64,000 bases of DNA from Arthrobacter sp. Hiyo4 (GTDB taxonomy: Bacteria > Actinomycetota > Actinomycetes > Actinomycetales > Micrococcaceae). Of the stretch, positions 18,089 to 27,933 are shown one piece after another. The stretch's first letter is position 1. Every line of letters begins with the position of its first letter. The stretch is taken from NCBI GenBank assembly GCA_002370555.1, contig AP014718.1, positions 1,984,001 through 2,048,000 on the forward strand, in the 5' to 3' direction. The translations under genes were made by a program, and so were the position numbers. A model generated the notes under the pieces. The model searched no databases, had not been told where the DNA came from, and saw only the letters and a list, made by a program, of their open reading frames with translations.

Positions 18089-19432
18089 ATGAGTAAGAAT
18101 CCGGCTGCTCCTCCGCGTCCCTCCGTCCTGGGGCGGGGAAGCTACGGCGAAGTGCTGCGCATTGGTGAGATCCTGCGGAAGGAAACCGTCGGTGGAATCC
18201 TGCTGGTCGCCGCAGCAGTCATTGCCCTGATCTGGGCAAACTCCCCGGCCTCCGAGAGCTACTTCGCGTTGCGCGACTTCCGCATCGGCTACGAGCCGTG
18301 GCATCTGGAACTGAGCCTCGGTGCGTGGGCTGCCGACGGGTTGCTCGCGGTCTTCTTCTTCCTGGTGGGGCTGGAGCTCAAACGTGAGTTTGTCGCCGGA
18401 GACCTCCGCGAATTCAGTAAATCCGTGGTGCCCATCGCGGCGGCCGTCGGAGGCGTAGTGGTCCCGGCAGTTATCTATGCGCTGATCAACCTCACCAGTC
18501 CTGAAACCTTGCGGGGCTGGGCCATCCCCACGGCAACGGACATCGCCTTTGCTGTGGCCGTGTTGGCGATCATCGGCTCTCACCTGCCCAGTGCGCTGCG
18601 GATCTTCCTGCTGACGCTGGCTGTGGTCGATGACCTTCTGGCCATCAGCATCATCGCGGTGTTCTACTCCTCCGATATCCAGGCCGGGCCGCTGCTGCTG
18701 GCCCTCATTCCGTTGGCGGTTTATACGTTCCTGGCCCAGAAGTACCGCCGGTTCTTTGGCGCCAAACCCGCTGCGGCGTGGGTGATCCTTCTTCCCCTGG
18801 GCGTGCTCACCTGGGCCTTGGTGCATGCCTCCGGCATCCACGCCACCGTCGCCGGTGTGCTGCTGGGATTCGCCATCCCGGTGATCCGGTCCCAGACCAG
18901 CGGCGGACCGTCGGCGGGTCCTGGCCTCGCTGAGATCTTCGACCACCGGTTCCGGCCGATTTCGGCCGGTATCGCGGTCCCGGTCTTTGCTTTCTTCTCC
19001 GCCGGCGTGGCCGTGGGCGGCTGGGACGGTCTGGTCTCGGCCGTGACGGACCCGGTGGCCATCGGCATCATCGTGGCGTTGGTGCTGGGTAAACCGGTCG
19101 GGATCATGGGCACCACCTGGCTCCTCACCAAGGCCACCAGAGCGTCCCTGGACCGGTCCCTGAAGTGGATTGATGTATTCGGAGTCTCGCTTTTGGCCGG
19201 GATCGGCTTCACGGTTTCGCTCCTCGTAGCGGAGCTGAGCTTCGGACAGGGCAGCGCCCACGACGACCACGCCAAGATCGGGATCCTCGCCGCGTCACTG
19301 ATCGCGGCCCTCCTGGCGGCGGGAGTGCTGGGCGCCCGGAACCGTCAGTACCGCGCCGTGGAAGCCGAAGAGGCCATCGACACTGACCGGGACGGGATCC
19401 CGGACGTTTACGAAGACGACCGCCGCCCGTGA
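18089..19432 (+). CDS. nhaA: Na+/H+ antiporter NhaA
   Basis: A 447-residue NhaA. It exchanges cytoplasmic Na+ or Li+ for external H+. The family motif [19 protein letters not shown] occurs near residue 93, [20 protein letters not shown] follows, and the paired ion-binding aspartates are in [19 protein letters not shown]. About eleven hydrophobic segments are present and the frame is intact. The C terminus carries [14 protein letters not shown], a DxDxDG calcium-loop-like sequence of thrombospondin type 3 form, which is not a usual NhaA feature. A possible riboswitch precedes it and a hairpin terminator follows. Confidence 0.95.
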   Translation: MSKNPAAPPRPSVLGRGSYGEVLRIGEILRKETVGGILLVAAAVIALIWANSPASESYFALRDFRIGYEPWHLELSLGAWAADGLLAVFFFLVGLELKREFVAGDLREFSKSVVPIAAAVGGVVVPAVIYALINLTSPETLRGWAIPTATDIAFAVAVLAIIGSHLPSALRIFLLTLAVVDDLLAISIIAVFYSSDIQAGPLLLALIPLAVYTFLAQKYRRFFGAKPAAAWVILLPLGVLTWALVHASGIHATVAGVLLGFAIPVIRSQTSGGPSAGPGLAEIFDHRFRPISAGIAVPVFAFFSAGVAVGGWDGLVSAVTDPVAIGIIVALVLGKPVGIMGTTWLLTKATRASLDRSLKWIDVFGVSLLAGIGFTVSLLVAELSFGQGSAHDDHAKIGILAASLIAALLAAGVLGARNRQYRAVEAEEAIDTDRDGIPDVYEDDRRP

Positions 19433-19456
19433 CCTGATCCGGTCCACACATGTGAA

Positions 19457-19487
19457 GGGTCCCCTGCCGGCTATGCGGCAGGGACCC
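19457..19487 (+). terminator. Terminator hairpin after nhaA
   Basis: GGGTCCCCTGCCG pairs with CGGCAGGGACCC (one bulge) around GCTATG. It lies 25 bp after the nhaA stop and before the opposite-strand STAS remnant. Confidence 0.65.
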
Positions 19488-19510
19488 GCCACGTTAAGAC
19501 GTCCGCGGTA

Positions 19511-19760
19511 TCAGTGGCCGGCGCCGAGTTTCCCGCTGAGGCGTTCGCGCATCAGGACGCTGGCATCGTTGAGTCCGAGGATTTCACGTCTACGCCGTGG
19601 TTGGCGGTACTTCTCGGTGATCACGTCCAGAGCCGCGATCGTGGAAGCGTCCCAGAGATGGGAAGCGTGCATATCGATGATCACGTAGTCAGGGTCCAAG
19701 GCCAAGATGGCCCGGAACCTGGCCCAGGCGGACGAGTTCATCCAAGGCTCAACACACAGC
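19511..19760 (-). pseudogene. SulP-transporter STAS domain remnant
   Basis: The frame contains PDYVIIDMHASHLWDASTIA, ALDVITEKYRQ and EILGLNDASVLMRERLSGKL, ending GAGH. This is the STAS domain that ends SulP-family anion permeases. One inserted C and one lost G around 19590-19605 convert the expected KYRQHGVDVEILGLN into KYRQPRRRREILGLN. The membrane transporter domain that should precede it is absent; the sequence upstream (19760-19815) is unrelated. Only a 3' fragment remains. Confidence 0.6.
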
Positions 19761-19819
19761 ACTGATGGGCGGTTACCGGTGGCTCTTCCCTGCGCGTTGT
19801 ACCGGACGTAGGGTGTGAA

Positions 19820-19923
19820 TCGGAGAGCCGGGAAGCCTGGTCGGCCCGCGGGTGAGTTTGCCCGCGGAACGCCGTGGCAAGCCGCCTCGGTCGTTGTCGC
19901 TGGACCGAGGGAACGGAACCGCC
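19820..19923 (+). ncRNA. Leader motif copy C upstream of the ABC transporter
   Basis: GAGAGCCGGGAAGCCTGGTC starts at 19822. It is followed by a clear hairpin (CCGCGGG and CCCGCGG), GGAACGCC, and a second hairpin (CTCGGTC and GACCGAG), ending just before the ribosome binding site of the ATPase gene. Copies A and C align through the first hairpin and the GCGGAACGCC segment; copy B shares only the core. Confidence 0.5.
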
Positions 19924-20831
19924 ATGACATCAGCATCAGAGCCGGTCATTGACGCCACACGGCTCGTGAAGACTTTTGGCAACACCCGCGCCTTGGACGG
20001 CCTGGATCTGCGCGTGCCTCCGGGCGAGATCCACGGATTCCTTGGTCCTAACGGGGCCGGCAAATCAACAACCCTGCGCGTACTCCTGGGGCTCATCCGC
20101 CCGACCTCGGGAACAGTGCGCGTGTTCGGGCTGGATCCTTGGCGGGACGCGGTCCGCGCCCACCGGGACATCGCCTATGTTCCCGGGGATGTGAGCTTAT
20201 GGCCGAACCTGTCCGGAGGGAAGTCATTGACCTGCTCACCGGACTGCGCGGCGGCTCCGAGGAGCGGCTGCGCCGGGAACTGATCGATGAGTTTGAGTTT
20301 GATCCGCGGCGCAAGGCCCGGACGTATTCGAAAGGCAACCGGCAGAAGGTGGCACTCATCGCGGCGTTCGCCCGCCCTGCGCGACTCTATCTGCTCGATG
20401 AGCCCAGCGCCGGCCTGGACCCGGTAATGGATTCGGTGTTCCGCCGGCAAGTCCAGCGCGTCAACGCTGACGGTGCCACGGTTTTACTCTCCAGCCATAT
20501 CCTCAGCGAAGTCGAGCAGCTCTGCGGCCGGGTGACGATCATCCGTTCCGGCCGGGCCGTGGAATCGGGGACCCTGGCGGAGCTGAGGCATCTGAAACTC
20601 ACCCATTTCCGCATCGAGGGCGCTGATGCTGGCCTGCTGGCAGCCCTGCCCTGGGTGCAGGGCGTCCGGACTGACGGGGACGTTGTCGAGTTTGACGTGG
20701 ATGCAGCCGACCTGGCAGCTGTGTTGGAAGCGGTCGCGGCGGCCGGGATCAGCGGTTTGAGCGTTTCTCCGCCATCGTTGGAGTCCCTGTTCCTGAGCCA
20801 TTACGGCGATTCCACGGGCCAGGTGCTCTGA
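19924..20831 (+). pseudogene. ABC exporter ATP-binding protein, frameshifted
   Basis: The ATG at 19924 opens an ABC ATPase: Walker [12 protein letters not shown]-loop region [17 protein letters not shown], a variant signature YSKGNRQKVALIAAF, Walker B LYLLDEPSAGLD and the switch His in LLSSHILSE. The YSKGN signature and the C-terminal extension (GADAGLLAALPWVQGVRTD) are typical of tetronasin/antibiotic-type exporters in actinobacteria. One G is missing near 20215. It is translationally coupled to the permease gene. Confidence 0.8.
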
Positions 20832-22441
20832 TGTCCGCCGTCATGGACCTCGTGCTGGTCCAGGCACGCCGGGACCGGATCATCCTGCCCGTCTGTATCC
20901 TGGGCATCGCCATTCTGGGATTCGCCGTCGCAGGTGCGGTGGCCACGGAATTCGCGGACCAGGCAGACAGGGCTGCGATCATCAGTGTCGCGGCGGTGAG
21001 CCCGGCATTCCTGTTCGTCCGCGGCCTACCTGACGGGACCGGTATCGGAGCAGTGGTGTTCTTCCAAGGCTATGCCTTCACCGCCGTGCTCGCAGCACTG
21101 ATGAGCACGTTTCTGGTCATCCGGCACACCCGTACCGACGAAGAGCTCGGACCCGCGGAGCTCATCGGCTCCGTGCCGATCCCGCGGGCCGCGTCACTGA
21201 CAGCAACCCTGATGCTGGGGCAGCCGCGAACCTGACGCTGGCTCTGGGAGTGGCAGCCGGTTTCGCAGCCGCAGGGCTGCCCGGACCCGGGCAGTCACGG
21301 CCGGGACCGCCGTCGGCGCCGTCGGGCTTTTTTCGTGCCCGTTGCCGCGGCCATCGCACAGGTCATGCCCTCCGGCGGGCCGCCAACGGGCGGCCGCGGG
21401 TCTCGTCGGTGCAGCATATTTCCTCCGCGGTATCGGCGATGCGCTCGGCACCCCGAGCGCCGATCTGACCCACGTCACCAGCGGATGGGTGTCACTGCTC
21501 TCGCCCATAGGGTGGGGCCAACGCTCCCGGCCCTTCTCGGCCGCCGATCCCGCGCCACTGCTGGTCCTGACGGCGGCGGCCGCCGCCCTGGCCGTGACCG
21601 TACTCGTAATCAGAAGCCGCAGGGACCTGGGCGCCAGCCTGCTGCCTGAACGTGCCGGCAAGGAGCGTGCCGGAGCCGGGGTAGCTCGTTCCTCGGCTTG
21701 GCTTGGCGCCAACAACGGCCCACCCTGATCGGCTGGTGCCTTTTCGCAGCCTTGCTTGGCGGAGTCGCCGGGGGCTCGGGCCCGTGGTCAGTGACGTGAT
21801 TAGCGGCAACGAGTCACTCCGGGAGCTGATCCTCCGGCTCGTCCCTGGCAGCCGGGCAGAGATCATCGATGTGTTCACCACTGCCCTGCTGGGCATCGCC
21901 GGTGTCCCGGGCGCGGCCGCCGCATCCAGGCGGTGCTGCGGCTCCGGGCAGAGGAAGCCGAGGGCCGGGCCGAACTCCTCTTGGCCACACCCCGCTCCAG
22001 GACACGGTGGCTTGGCGCGAACCTGGTACTTGCCACAGCCTCGGTGGCGGTCGTGGCCGTCGTCGCCGGGACCGCAGCGACCATCGGACTCACCCTCTCC
22101 GGCGTGGAGAACGGCCCGCCGGGCCTCCTGGTGGCTGCTGCCTTGGCACACGCCCGGCCGCCGCCGTATTCGTCGCGGCAACGGCGGTCCTCTTCGCAGC
22201 AGTGCCCAGATTCAGCATTCCGATGGGGTGGGGCATCTTGGCAGGCGGCCTGATCTTAGGTCAGTTCGGTGAACTGCTCCGCCTGCCTGCCTGGCTGCAG
22301 GACCTGAGCCCGTTCCGGCACTCCGCGGCGATGCCCGTCGAGCCATTCGACCCCACAGCCGCCCTGACCATGACCGCTATTGCCCTCGCCGGCGCAGCGA
22401 TCGCCACCTACCTGCTCCGGCGCCGCGACCTCACCGCATGA
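20831..22441 (+). pseudogene. ABC exporter permease, frameshifted several times
   Basis: A large multi-span permease of the two-component exporter type. Readable segments are DRIILPVCILGIAILGFAVA, FFQGYAFTAVLAALMSTFLV, HTRTDEELGPAELIGSVPIP, SGWVSLLSPIGWGQRSRPFS and the final AIALAGAAIATYLLRRRDLT. The sequence RTDEELGPAEL repeats later as RAEEAEGRAELLLATP, showing two homologous halves. Frames change near 21225, 21320, 21390, 21730, 21920 and 22160. It would work with the preceding ATPase. The stop overlaps the next fragment's ATG. Confidence 0.7.
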
Positions 22442-22824
22442 TGCCCATCGGGATCAGGGCTCTCGCTGCTGCAGGGTTCCGGCTGATCACGCTCAGCAAC
22501 GGCTCGGCTAGGATCGCCGGGAAGCTGTTCGGCGAGGCCGGGATCCGGGAAGAGTTCGAGGCGCTGCTGTCGGTCGAAGACGCACCCGCGTGGAAGCCTG
22601 CCGGCGCCTCCTATGAATATGCCGCCGCCGCGTCCGGGGCCGACCCGTCCGGCATGCTGCTGGTCGCAGTGCATCCGTGGGACATCCACGGCGCCGCCCG
22701 CGCCGGGCTGCTCACAGCGTGGCTGAACAGGACCCGGGGCAGCTACCCGGCCTACTTTGAGGCTCCCGAAGTCACCATCACAGCCCTGGCCGAACTTCCC
22801 GACGCCCTGGCCGCAGCGCACTGA
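22438..22824 (+). pseudogene. HAD-superfamily hydrolase, N-terminally truncated
   Basis: The frame reads MPIGIRALAAAGFRLITLSN, GSARIAGKLFGEAGIREEFE, SVEDAPAWKPAGASYEYAAA and MLLVAVHPWDIHGAARAGLL. This is a haloacid-dehalogenase-type protein from motif II (TLSNGS) to motif IV (HPWDIHGA). The N terminus with the catalytic DxDGT-like nucleophile is missing, so the product would be inactive. It begins exactly at the permease stop, which marks a deletion junction. Confidence 0.65.
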
Positions 22825-22921
22825 CGGGACCGTGCCCCGCCCGGACCGGGACCGGCCCGCTTTCTGGTTCGAACGGCGAACCGCGGACCGGGCCGATGCT
22901 CCCGTTCACCTTCCCGTGCGC

Positions 22922-23470
22922 TCAGGCGGTCAATTCCGGGACTGCGGGCAGGTCCAGTTCCGTCCCGGCGTAGTGGTTGAAATAGTTGGTGAACAGGTTC
23001 GCCGCGATGTGGGCGAACGCCTCGGAGAGTTCCTCAGCGCTCCAGCCGGCGTCAAGGGCCGCCTGCCAGGTCGCGTCGGAGACGTTCCCGGTCCGGGCTG
23101 CGGCTTCACGGGCGACCAAAGAGATGGCTTCGAGCTTGTCGTCGAAGTCCACTTCTCCGGCGCGGACCGCGAGGATCTGCTCATCGTCCAGGCCCGCCCG
23201 GCGTGCCGAGAGCGTGTGGGCGGCCTGGCAGTAGTCACAGCCGTTCTGGTTTCCGACCGCCAGGGCAATCGCCTCGCGGGTGCGGGCGTCAAAGCTGCCG
23301 TGCGCGGCGATGGCGGCGGAGATCCCCTCGTAGGAGGCGATCACGGCCGGTGAGTGGGCCATCCCGGCGTGGATGTTGAGCAGCTTGCCCATTTTCTGCT
23401 CCAGTTTCCGGGCGATCGGCTGGGAGGCTTCGGGTGCTGTGGCAACGGTGTGGACGGGAATGCGTGGCAT
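22922..23470 (-). CDS. AhpD-like carboxymuconolactone decarboxylase family protein
   Basis: A 182-residue all-helical protein. The motif NGCDYCQAAHTLSARRAG has the Cys-x-x-Cys and downstream His of AhpD/CMD-type peroxidases. The N terminus includes KMGKLLNIHAGMAHSPAVIA. The frame is intact. Such proteins reduce peroxides using a thiol partner or have no known substrate. It is last in a minus-strand group after a Crp-type regulator and a DUF427 gene, so an oxidative or nitrosative stress role is possible. Confidence 0.8.
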   Translation of the reverse strand: MPRIPVHTVATAPEASQPIARKLEQKMGKLLNIHAGMAHSPAVIASYEGISAAIAAHGSFDARTREAIALAVGNQNGCDYCQAAHTLSARRAGLDDEQILAVRAGEVDFDDKLEAISLVAREAAARTGNVSDATWQAALDAGWSAEELSEAFAHIAANLFTNYFNHYAGTELDLPAVPELTA

Positions 23471-23542
23471 GCGGATACTCTCTTAGCTCTTGGAGTGACA
23501 GAACAAAACGGTGGGGTTGGGGGGAGCTGGCTGGTGGACCGG

Positions 23543-23841
23543 TCAGCGTCGTTCATCGGTGACGATGACGCCCCGCCGGGAGCGAACGCGACGTGGCCTT
23601 TGATCATCCGGGCAAGTGGTGTCGGCCGCGGGTAGGACCAGGCGGCGTTCGGTGCCTTGTGGTCCCCGGCGCGGACGTGGTGGTAGCGGGCGACACCTTT
23701 CCAGAAGCACAGGGTGCGGACCCAGCTGGCCTGCAGCGTGTCCGGCATCAGCGACTCCGGGGGGAAGTAGTGGTTGCCTTCCAGGTAGACCGTCTGCTCT
23801 GAGCGGGCGATCACCTGGCCGTGGAACGTGGCGGTCATCAT
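23543..23841 (-). pseudogene. DUF427 protein, frameshifted near the end
   Basis: Begins MMTATFHGQVIARSEQTVYL and continues EGNHYFPPESLM, then CFWKGVARYHHV and NAAWSYPRPTPLARMIKGHV, the DUF427 pattern. A C-run slip near 23575 separates the true end (GVIVTDERR). Its ATG overlaps the stop of the Crp gene as ATGA. The family function is unknown; structures show a small beta barrel. Confidence 0.7.
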
Positions 23842-24535
23842 GAGGAGCTCCGTGCCAGTTTGGACAGGATGTCGCGGTCCTGGATGAGGATGCGCCCGCG
23901 GCCCTGGCGGATGGCCTTTTTGGCCGTGAGCTCACCCATGATCTTGCTGGTGGCCTCCCGGGAAGCGCCCAGGAGACCGGCGAGCTGTTCATGGGTCAGG
24001 TGGATGGTCCGGGCCTGCCCGAAGCGCGGCGGCCCGGAGGCGTCACCGAGTTTGAGCAAGGTGGAGGCCACCTGGGCGGCCAGCGGCCGCAGCGCCAGGT
24101 CGGTCAGGCGTTCTTCGAGGCGGGCGACCTGTTCTCCCAAGAGCCGGGAGATGCGGATCGCGATGCGCGGATCCGAGAGCAGGAACCGTTCGACCTCCTC
24201 CACGCTGAGCTGGCAGATCGCAGCATCTTCGATGGCCTCGGCGTAATTGTCATACATCCGCTGGCCCACGAGCATCATCTCCCCGAACACCGCGCCCGGT
24301 TCCAGGATGGCCATCGTCAGGGCCTTGCCGTCCTCGGCGACCCGGAAAATACGCACCCGGCCGGATTTCAGGATGAACAGCGCCGTCACGGGCTGGCTCT
24401 GGCTGAACAGCAGTTCCCCGCGGCGGAACAGCCGGGCGGGGCCATCAGGTCCATGGCCTCGATCTCCTGTGCGGTCAGGTCAGCGAACAGATCAACTTCA
24501 TTCAAACAACTGAACGGGTCAGCGGGTCCTGCCAT
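23838..24535 (-). pseudogene. Crp/Fnr-family regulator, frameshifted
   Basis: Starts MAGPADPFSCLNEVDLFADL with a cyclic-nucleotide-type domain, PVTALFILKSGRVRIFRVAE and GAVFGEMMLVGQRM, and a Crp helix-turn-helix, HEQLAGLLGASREATSKIMG. No Fnr-type N-terminal Cys cluster is seen, and the cAMP pocket Arg/Ser pattern is only partial, so the signal is unknown. One C is missing near 24440. It is followed by overlapping DUF427 and then the AhpD-like gene, a likely operon. Confidence 0.75.
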
Positions 24536-24619
24536 CAGCGGGTCAGCCTCTCGTTGCCGCGGGCCCACGGTCGCAGGTCCCGGAGACGGCGGCCCCCACA
24601 TCGACCTGGCAGGAACCGG

Positions 24620-25072
24620 TCATGCCCGGCTCCTCAGGACGCGGACCGCCACCAGTCCCAGAATAACGCCATAGATCAGGTGCCCCATGAGACTCATCAA
24701 AGCGGTGAGGTCAATAGCGAACAGGGGCATGCCCATCATGACCGGCATGATCATCAACGGACCAAGGACCCACCAGATGGCCCCATAACCAAGCCCGACG
24801 AGGGCGGGGCGGCCATACCCGGTCAGGAACCGGTTGCCAAACGGCACCGTCAGGCCCAGCCCTATCAGCACCGAAATCATCAGATGGACGCCGAACCCGA
24901 CCACGGCCGAGTTGGAGCCGACCATGGACGCGATGACGGGCAGCATGCCCATCACCGCCATGAGCATCCCGAACACGATGCCGCCGGCGATGCCTCCTGC
25001 GGCCCCGGCGAGGACGCGCCGTCCAATGCCGGTGCCAGAGGTGGGACGGGAAAGAGCTGATGCAGAAGCCAT
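24620..25072 (-). CDS. Polytopic membrane protein of unknown function
   Basis: A 150-residue protein with four hydrophobic segments: VLAGAAGGIAGGIVFGMLMA, AVVGFGVHLMISVLIGLGLT, ALVGLGYGAIWWVLGPLMIM and LMSLMGHLIYGVILGLVAVR. The histidines in GVHLMIS and GHLIYG recur as in small membrane proteins near heavy-metal and redox genes. I do not recognise a named family. The frame is intact; it lies just upstream of the Crp gene on the same strand. Confidence 0.6.
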   Translation of the reverse strand: MASASALSRPTSGTGIGRRVLAGAAGGIAGGIVFGMLMAVMGMLPVIASMVGSNSAVVGFGVHLMISVLIGLGLTVPFGNRFLTGYGRPALVGLGYGAIWWVLGPLMIMPVMMGMPLFAIDLTALMSLMGHLIYGVILGLVAVRVLRSRA

Positions 25073-25224
25073 GACGGCGACCTTTCATTGAAGAGTTCTT
25101 TGCTGACGTCTTCAACGTAGGGCCGACCCATGATGCCGTTCAGTAATCTGTACTACACAGCAGATAAACATCGGGAGCTGCGCCCGCGCCACAGCCAGGC
25201 CAAGGAAGTGAAGCGGGCGGGGGC

Positions 25225-25913
25225 TCACCCGTCATGCATGATCTTTCCCGCCCGGATCTGGAGGTGCCCGCCCCGGGCCGAGGCGCGCACGACGTCGACG
25301 CACCGTTCCTCGACGGCTCGCCAGGGGGCGGCGGAGATATCGGATCCCCCAGCGCGCAGGCCAGCCGCGCCAGCGGAGTGAGCCAGCGCGCCCAACGCAC
25401 CGGGTCCTGCATATCCACCACCGCGACCCGTGCATGCGGGGCGAGCAGTCCGGTCGTGTTCATCCACGCCTGCTGCCAGTCCCGCATGAGGGATAACGAG
25501 TAGGTCGCAAGGGCGGCATCGGAGACCCCGAGCCCCGCTCGCCTGGATCCGGGCGGCGATAGACCCGGGATCGAGCAGCACCATGTCCGCCTGGATCAGG
25601 ATCACGTTCTGCCAGCCGCGGGCCTCGGCGCGGCGCCGCGCCTGGCGGAGCATTCCGGCGCTGCGGTCGATGCCAACGATGGTCCCGGCGGCACCAATGC
25701 GCTCCTGCAGCAGCGGAAAATTCAGCCCCGTGCCGCATCCGATGTCCAGCACCTGCTGGCCCGCCGCGGCGCCAAGGCATCGATGCCGAGGGCCCGTCCG
25801 GCATGGTAGACAGGGTATTCGCCCGAGAGCAGGTCATAATACGGGGCGAACAGCGTGTATTTATCGCGGATGGCGGCCTCCTTCTCGTTCGTTCTGCGCA
25901 GCGAGGCGGTCAT
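25225..25913 (-). pseudogene. Class I SAM-dependent methyltransferase, frameshifted
   Basis: The start MTASLRRTNEKEAAIRDKYT is at 25913 and DLL is followed by YPVYHAGRALGIDAL. The SAM motif VLDIGCGTGLNFPLL, motif II GIDRSAGMLRQARRRAE and motif III VILIQADM are clear. Later frames give ATYSLSLMRDWQQAWMNTTG and APHARVAVVDMQDPVRWARW. At least three slips occur (near 25775, 25520 and 25345). The enzyme class is clear; the substrate is not. It is divergent from the flavoprotein gene. Confidence 0.7.
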
Positions 25914-25973
25914 CGTGGACCCGCTGCGCAGGGGCACTGTCCGGCATTCAACGTCCTGCAAGAGGAGTCCATC

Positions 25974-27412
25974 ATGGTAGTCGAGAACCCGATCGTTGAC
26001 CTCCTGGTGGTCGGAGGCGGGACGGCCGGAATCATAGGTGCCACCACGGCCGCCGGGTTCGGCGCACGAACCCTTCTGGTCGAGCAGGCCCGCACCGGCG
26101 GGGACTGCCTGTGGACCGGCTGCGTCCCGTCCAAGACCCTCCTGTCGGCAGCCGAACACGCCATGACCGTGCACGCGCTGACCGGGCAACCTCCGAGATT
26201 CGCCGCGGTGCGCCAGCGCATCTTCGCCGCCATCAGGACGATCGAACCGGTCGACTCACCTGCGGCACTCGAAGCCGCCGGCGTGCAGGTCATCACGGGC
26301 ACCCTGACGTTCCGCACCCCCGGGGTGGCCGAGGTTGACGGCACAACGATCCGCTTCCGGCAGGCGTTAATCGCGTCCGGCGCCGCACCCGTCAACCCGG
26401 GCATCCCAGGTCTGGCCCCGAGGCGACTGTCACCTCGGACACGATCTGGGAACTCGATGCCCTTCCGGCGCGGCTGGCCATTGTCGGAGGCGGCCCGGTC
26501 GCCTGCGAACTCGGGCAAGCCTTCGCCCGCCTCGGATCGGAGGTAACCATGATCGTCCGCTCCGGGGTCCTCCCCAAGGAGGTGCCCGACGCCGCCGCCC
26601 TCGTGCGTGACAGCCTGGTAACCGGCGGTGTCCGCATCCGGGAGAACTCCACGGTCGATCACGCCGTCACCACGGATGCCGGAACCCGGCTTAGGCTTGC
26701 GCACGGCGCTGACGTGGACGCCGACGTCGTTCTCCTGGCCATCGGACGCTCCCCGCGCACTGCTGGTCTTGGCCTGGAACGGGTCGGGGTACGGCTGGAC
26801 GAGGGCGGCCATGTCATCACGGATTCGCGGATGATGACCTCCAACCCGCTCATCTGGGCCGCGGGAGACGTGACCGCGAACCCCCGGTTCACCCACCTGG
26901 CTGGCGTCCATGCGTCGGTGGCGGCCTCGAACGCGGTGCTCGGGCTTAGACGCCGGGTCAGCGGTATCGTGCCGCGGGTGACATTCACGTCCCCTGAGGT
27001 GGCTGCCGTCGGGCTTACCGCAGCCGATAAACGCCTGCAGCACCGTGCCAGGACAGTCTGTCACGCCCATGTCGACCGGGCCATAACCGAAGACGAGACG
27101 GGCGGCTTCACCCGGCTCATCGTGGACCGGCGGGGAAAAATCCTGGGCGGCACGATCGTCGGTCCGCGGGCCGGGGAGTCCCTTTCCGAGCTGACCCTGG
27201 CGGTCCAGAAGGGGATGACAACGTCCGATATTGCCGGGACGACCCACCCTTACCCCACTTTTTCGGACGGTGTGTGGAATGCTGCCGTCGCCGATGTCAG
27301 AGAGCGTCTGGCCTCTCCGGTGGCGCGGCGGGCCATGGCGGGTTTGGTCTGGTTCCGCCGCCGCTGGCTGGACAAGACCTGTCTCAGCGCGGGGACCGGT
27401 AGCCCTCGATAA
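25974..27412 (+). pseudogene. MerA/LpdA-like pyridine nucleotide-disulfide oxidoreductase, frameshifted
   Basis: Reads MVVENPIVDLLVVGGGTAGI, then the redox-active motif GGDCLWTGCVPSK with both Cys, the NADPH-binding LAIVGGGPVACELGQAFARL, the second FAD motif LIWAAGDVT, and the dimerisation domain VTFTSPEVAAVGLT with HPYPTFSDGVW. It lacks the N-terminal HMA domain and the C-terminal CysCys pair of true mercuric reductases, so mercury reduction is unlikely; dithiol or quinone reduction is more plausible. One C is missing near 26418. Confidence 0.75.
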
Positions 27413-27516
27413 ACCCATGGACGCTGCTGGCCACGCCATCACCCGGCCCGAGCCCCTTACCAGGCCCGCCGCCGGACGACAGATCGGGCGGCGGCGGGCT
27501 AAGCATCGCGGTGATT

Positions 27517-27553
27517 CCAAAAAAGGAGCACGAATTCATCCGCTATTCGTGCT
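27517..27553 (-). terminator. Intrinsic terminator for minus-strand transcription
   Basis: AGCACGAAT and ATTCGTGCT form a 9-bp stem around TCATCCGCT. Reading the minus strand, the stem is followed by CC and a T run (the AAAAAA at 27518-27523). This is the clearest U-tract terminator in the window and implies a minus-strand transcript ending here. Confidence 0.65.
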
Positions 27554-27658
27554 TCCCGGTTCGTCACCCCACGCAAATCGACCGGGAAAGGGACGGCCGC
27601 GGCGCCCACCGCACCGAGGTCGAAGGCCAAGCGCGCACTTCACGCGGCACATCCGGGA

Positions 27659-27907
27659 TCAGGCATGGTGCTGACCGCAGCGGCGGATGACGTGGCCTGG
27701 GGGCAGGTCGATGGCCGCCACTTCTGTTGATGAATCCGTTGACTCCGTCTTGCAAGAACCCTCCGGGTTCAGACAGACGATGTTCGGCACCTGCGCGGCG
27801 GCGCGGGGTAACGCGGTGGGTCGGCACAGGATTGGCTTCCTGACGGGTTCCGATGCCCGGATCGAGGTCCGCCCTGCCGTCAAGGCTGTCGCGGGGGCTG
27901 CGGACAC
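27659..27907 (-). CDS. Doubtful small Cys/His-containing frame
   Basis: The frame ends with NIVCLNPEGSCKTESTDSST, then EVAAIDLPPGHVIRRCGQHH. The last 43 residues hold a C-x7-C pair and a C-x2-HH group that could bind a metal. The start is uncertain, possibly the GTG at about 27788. Support is the terminator downstream at 27553 on the same strand; no family is recognised. Confidence 0.3.
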   Translation of the reverse strand: MSAAPATALTAGRTSIRASEPVRKPILCRPTALPRAAAQVPNIVCLNPEGSCKTESTDSSTEVAAIDLPPGHVIRRCGQHHA

Positions 27908-27933
27908 GCCTCCCTGGGATAGGCGGCCCCCTG

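Larger units (their letters stand above)
27413..27933. other. Gap with one terminator and one doubtful small frame
   Basis: No recognised gene. It contains a minus-strand intrinsic terminator at 27517-27553 and a possible small minus-strand frame (27659-27907). The plus strand shows no conserved motif. Confidence 0.4.

Noticed and set aside
18005..19923. Cobalamin riboswitches
   Set aside because: The GGGAAG-x-CTGGT core is reminiscent of part of the cobalamin consensus, but the B12 box and the usual long architecture are not evident.
25974..27412. Mercuric reductase merA and a mercury resistance operon
   Set aside because: The flavoprotein has the redox Cys pair but no HMA domain and no C-terminal CysCys, and no merR, merT or merP is nearby.
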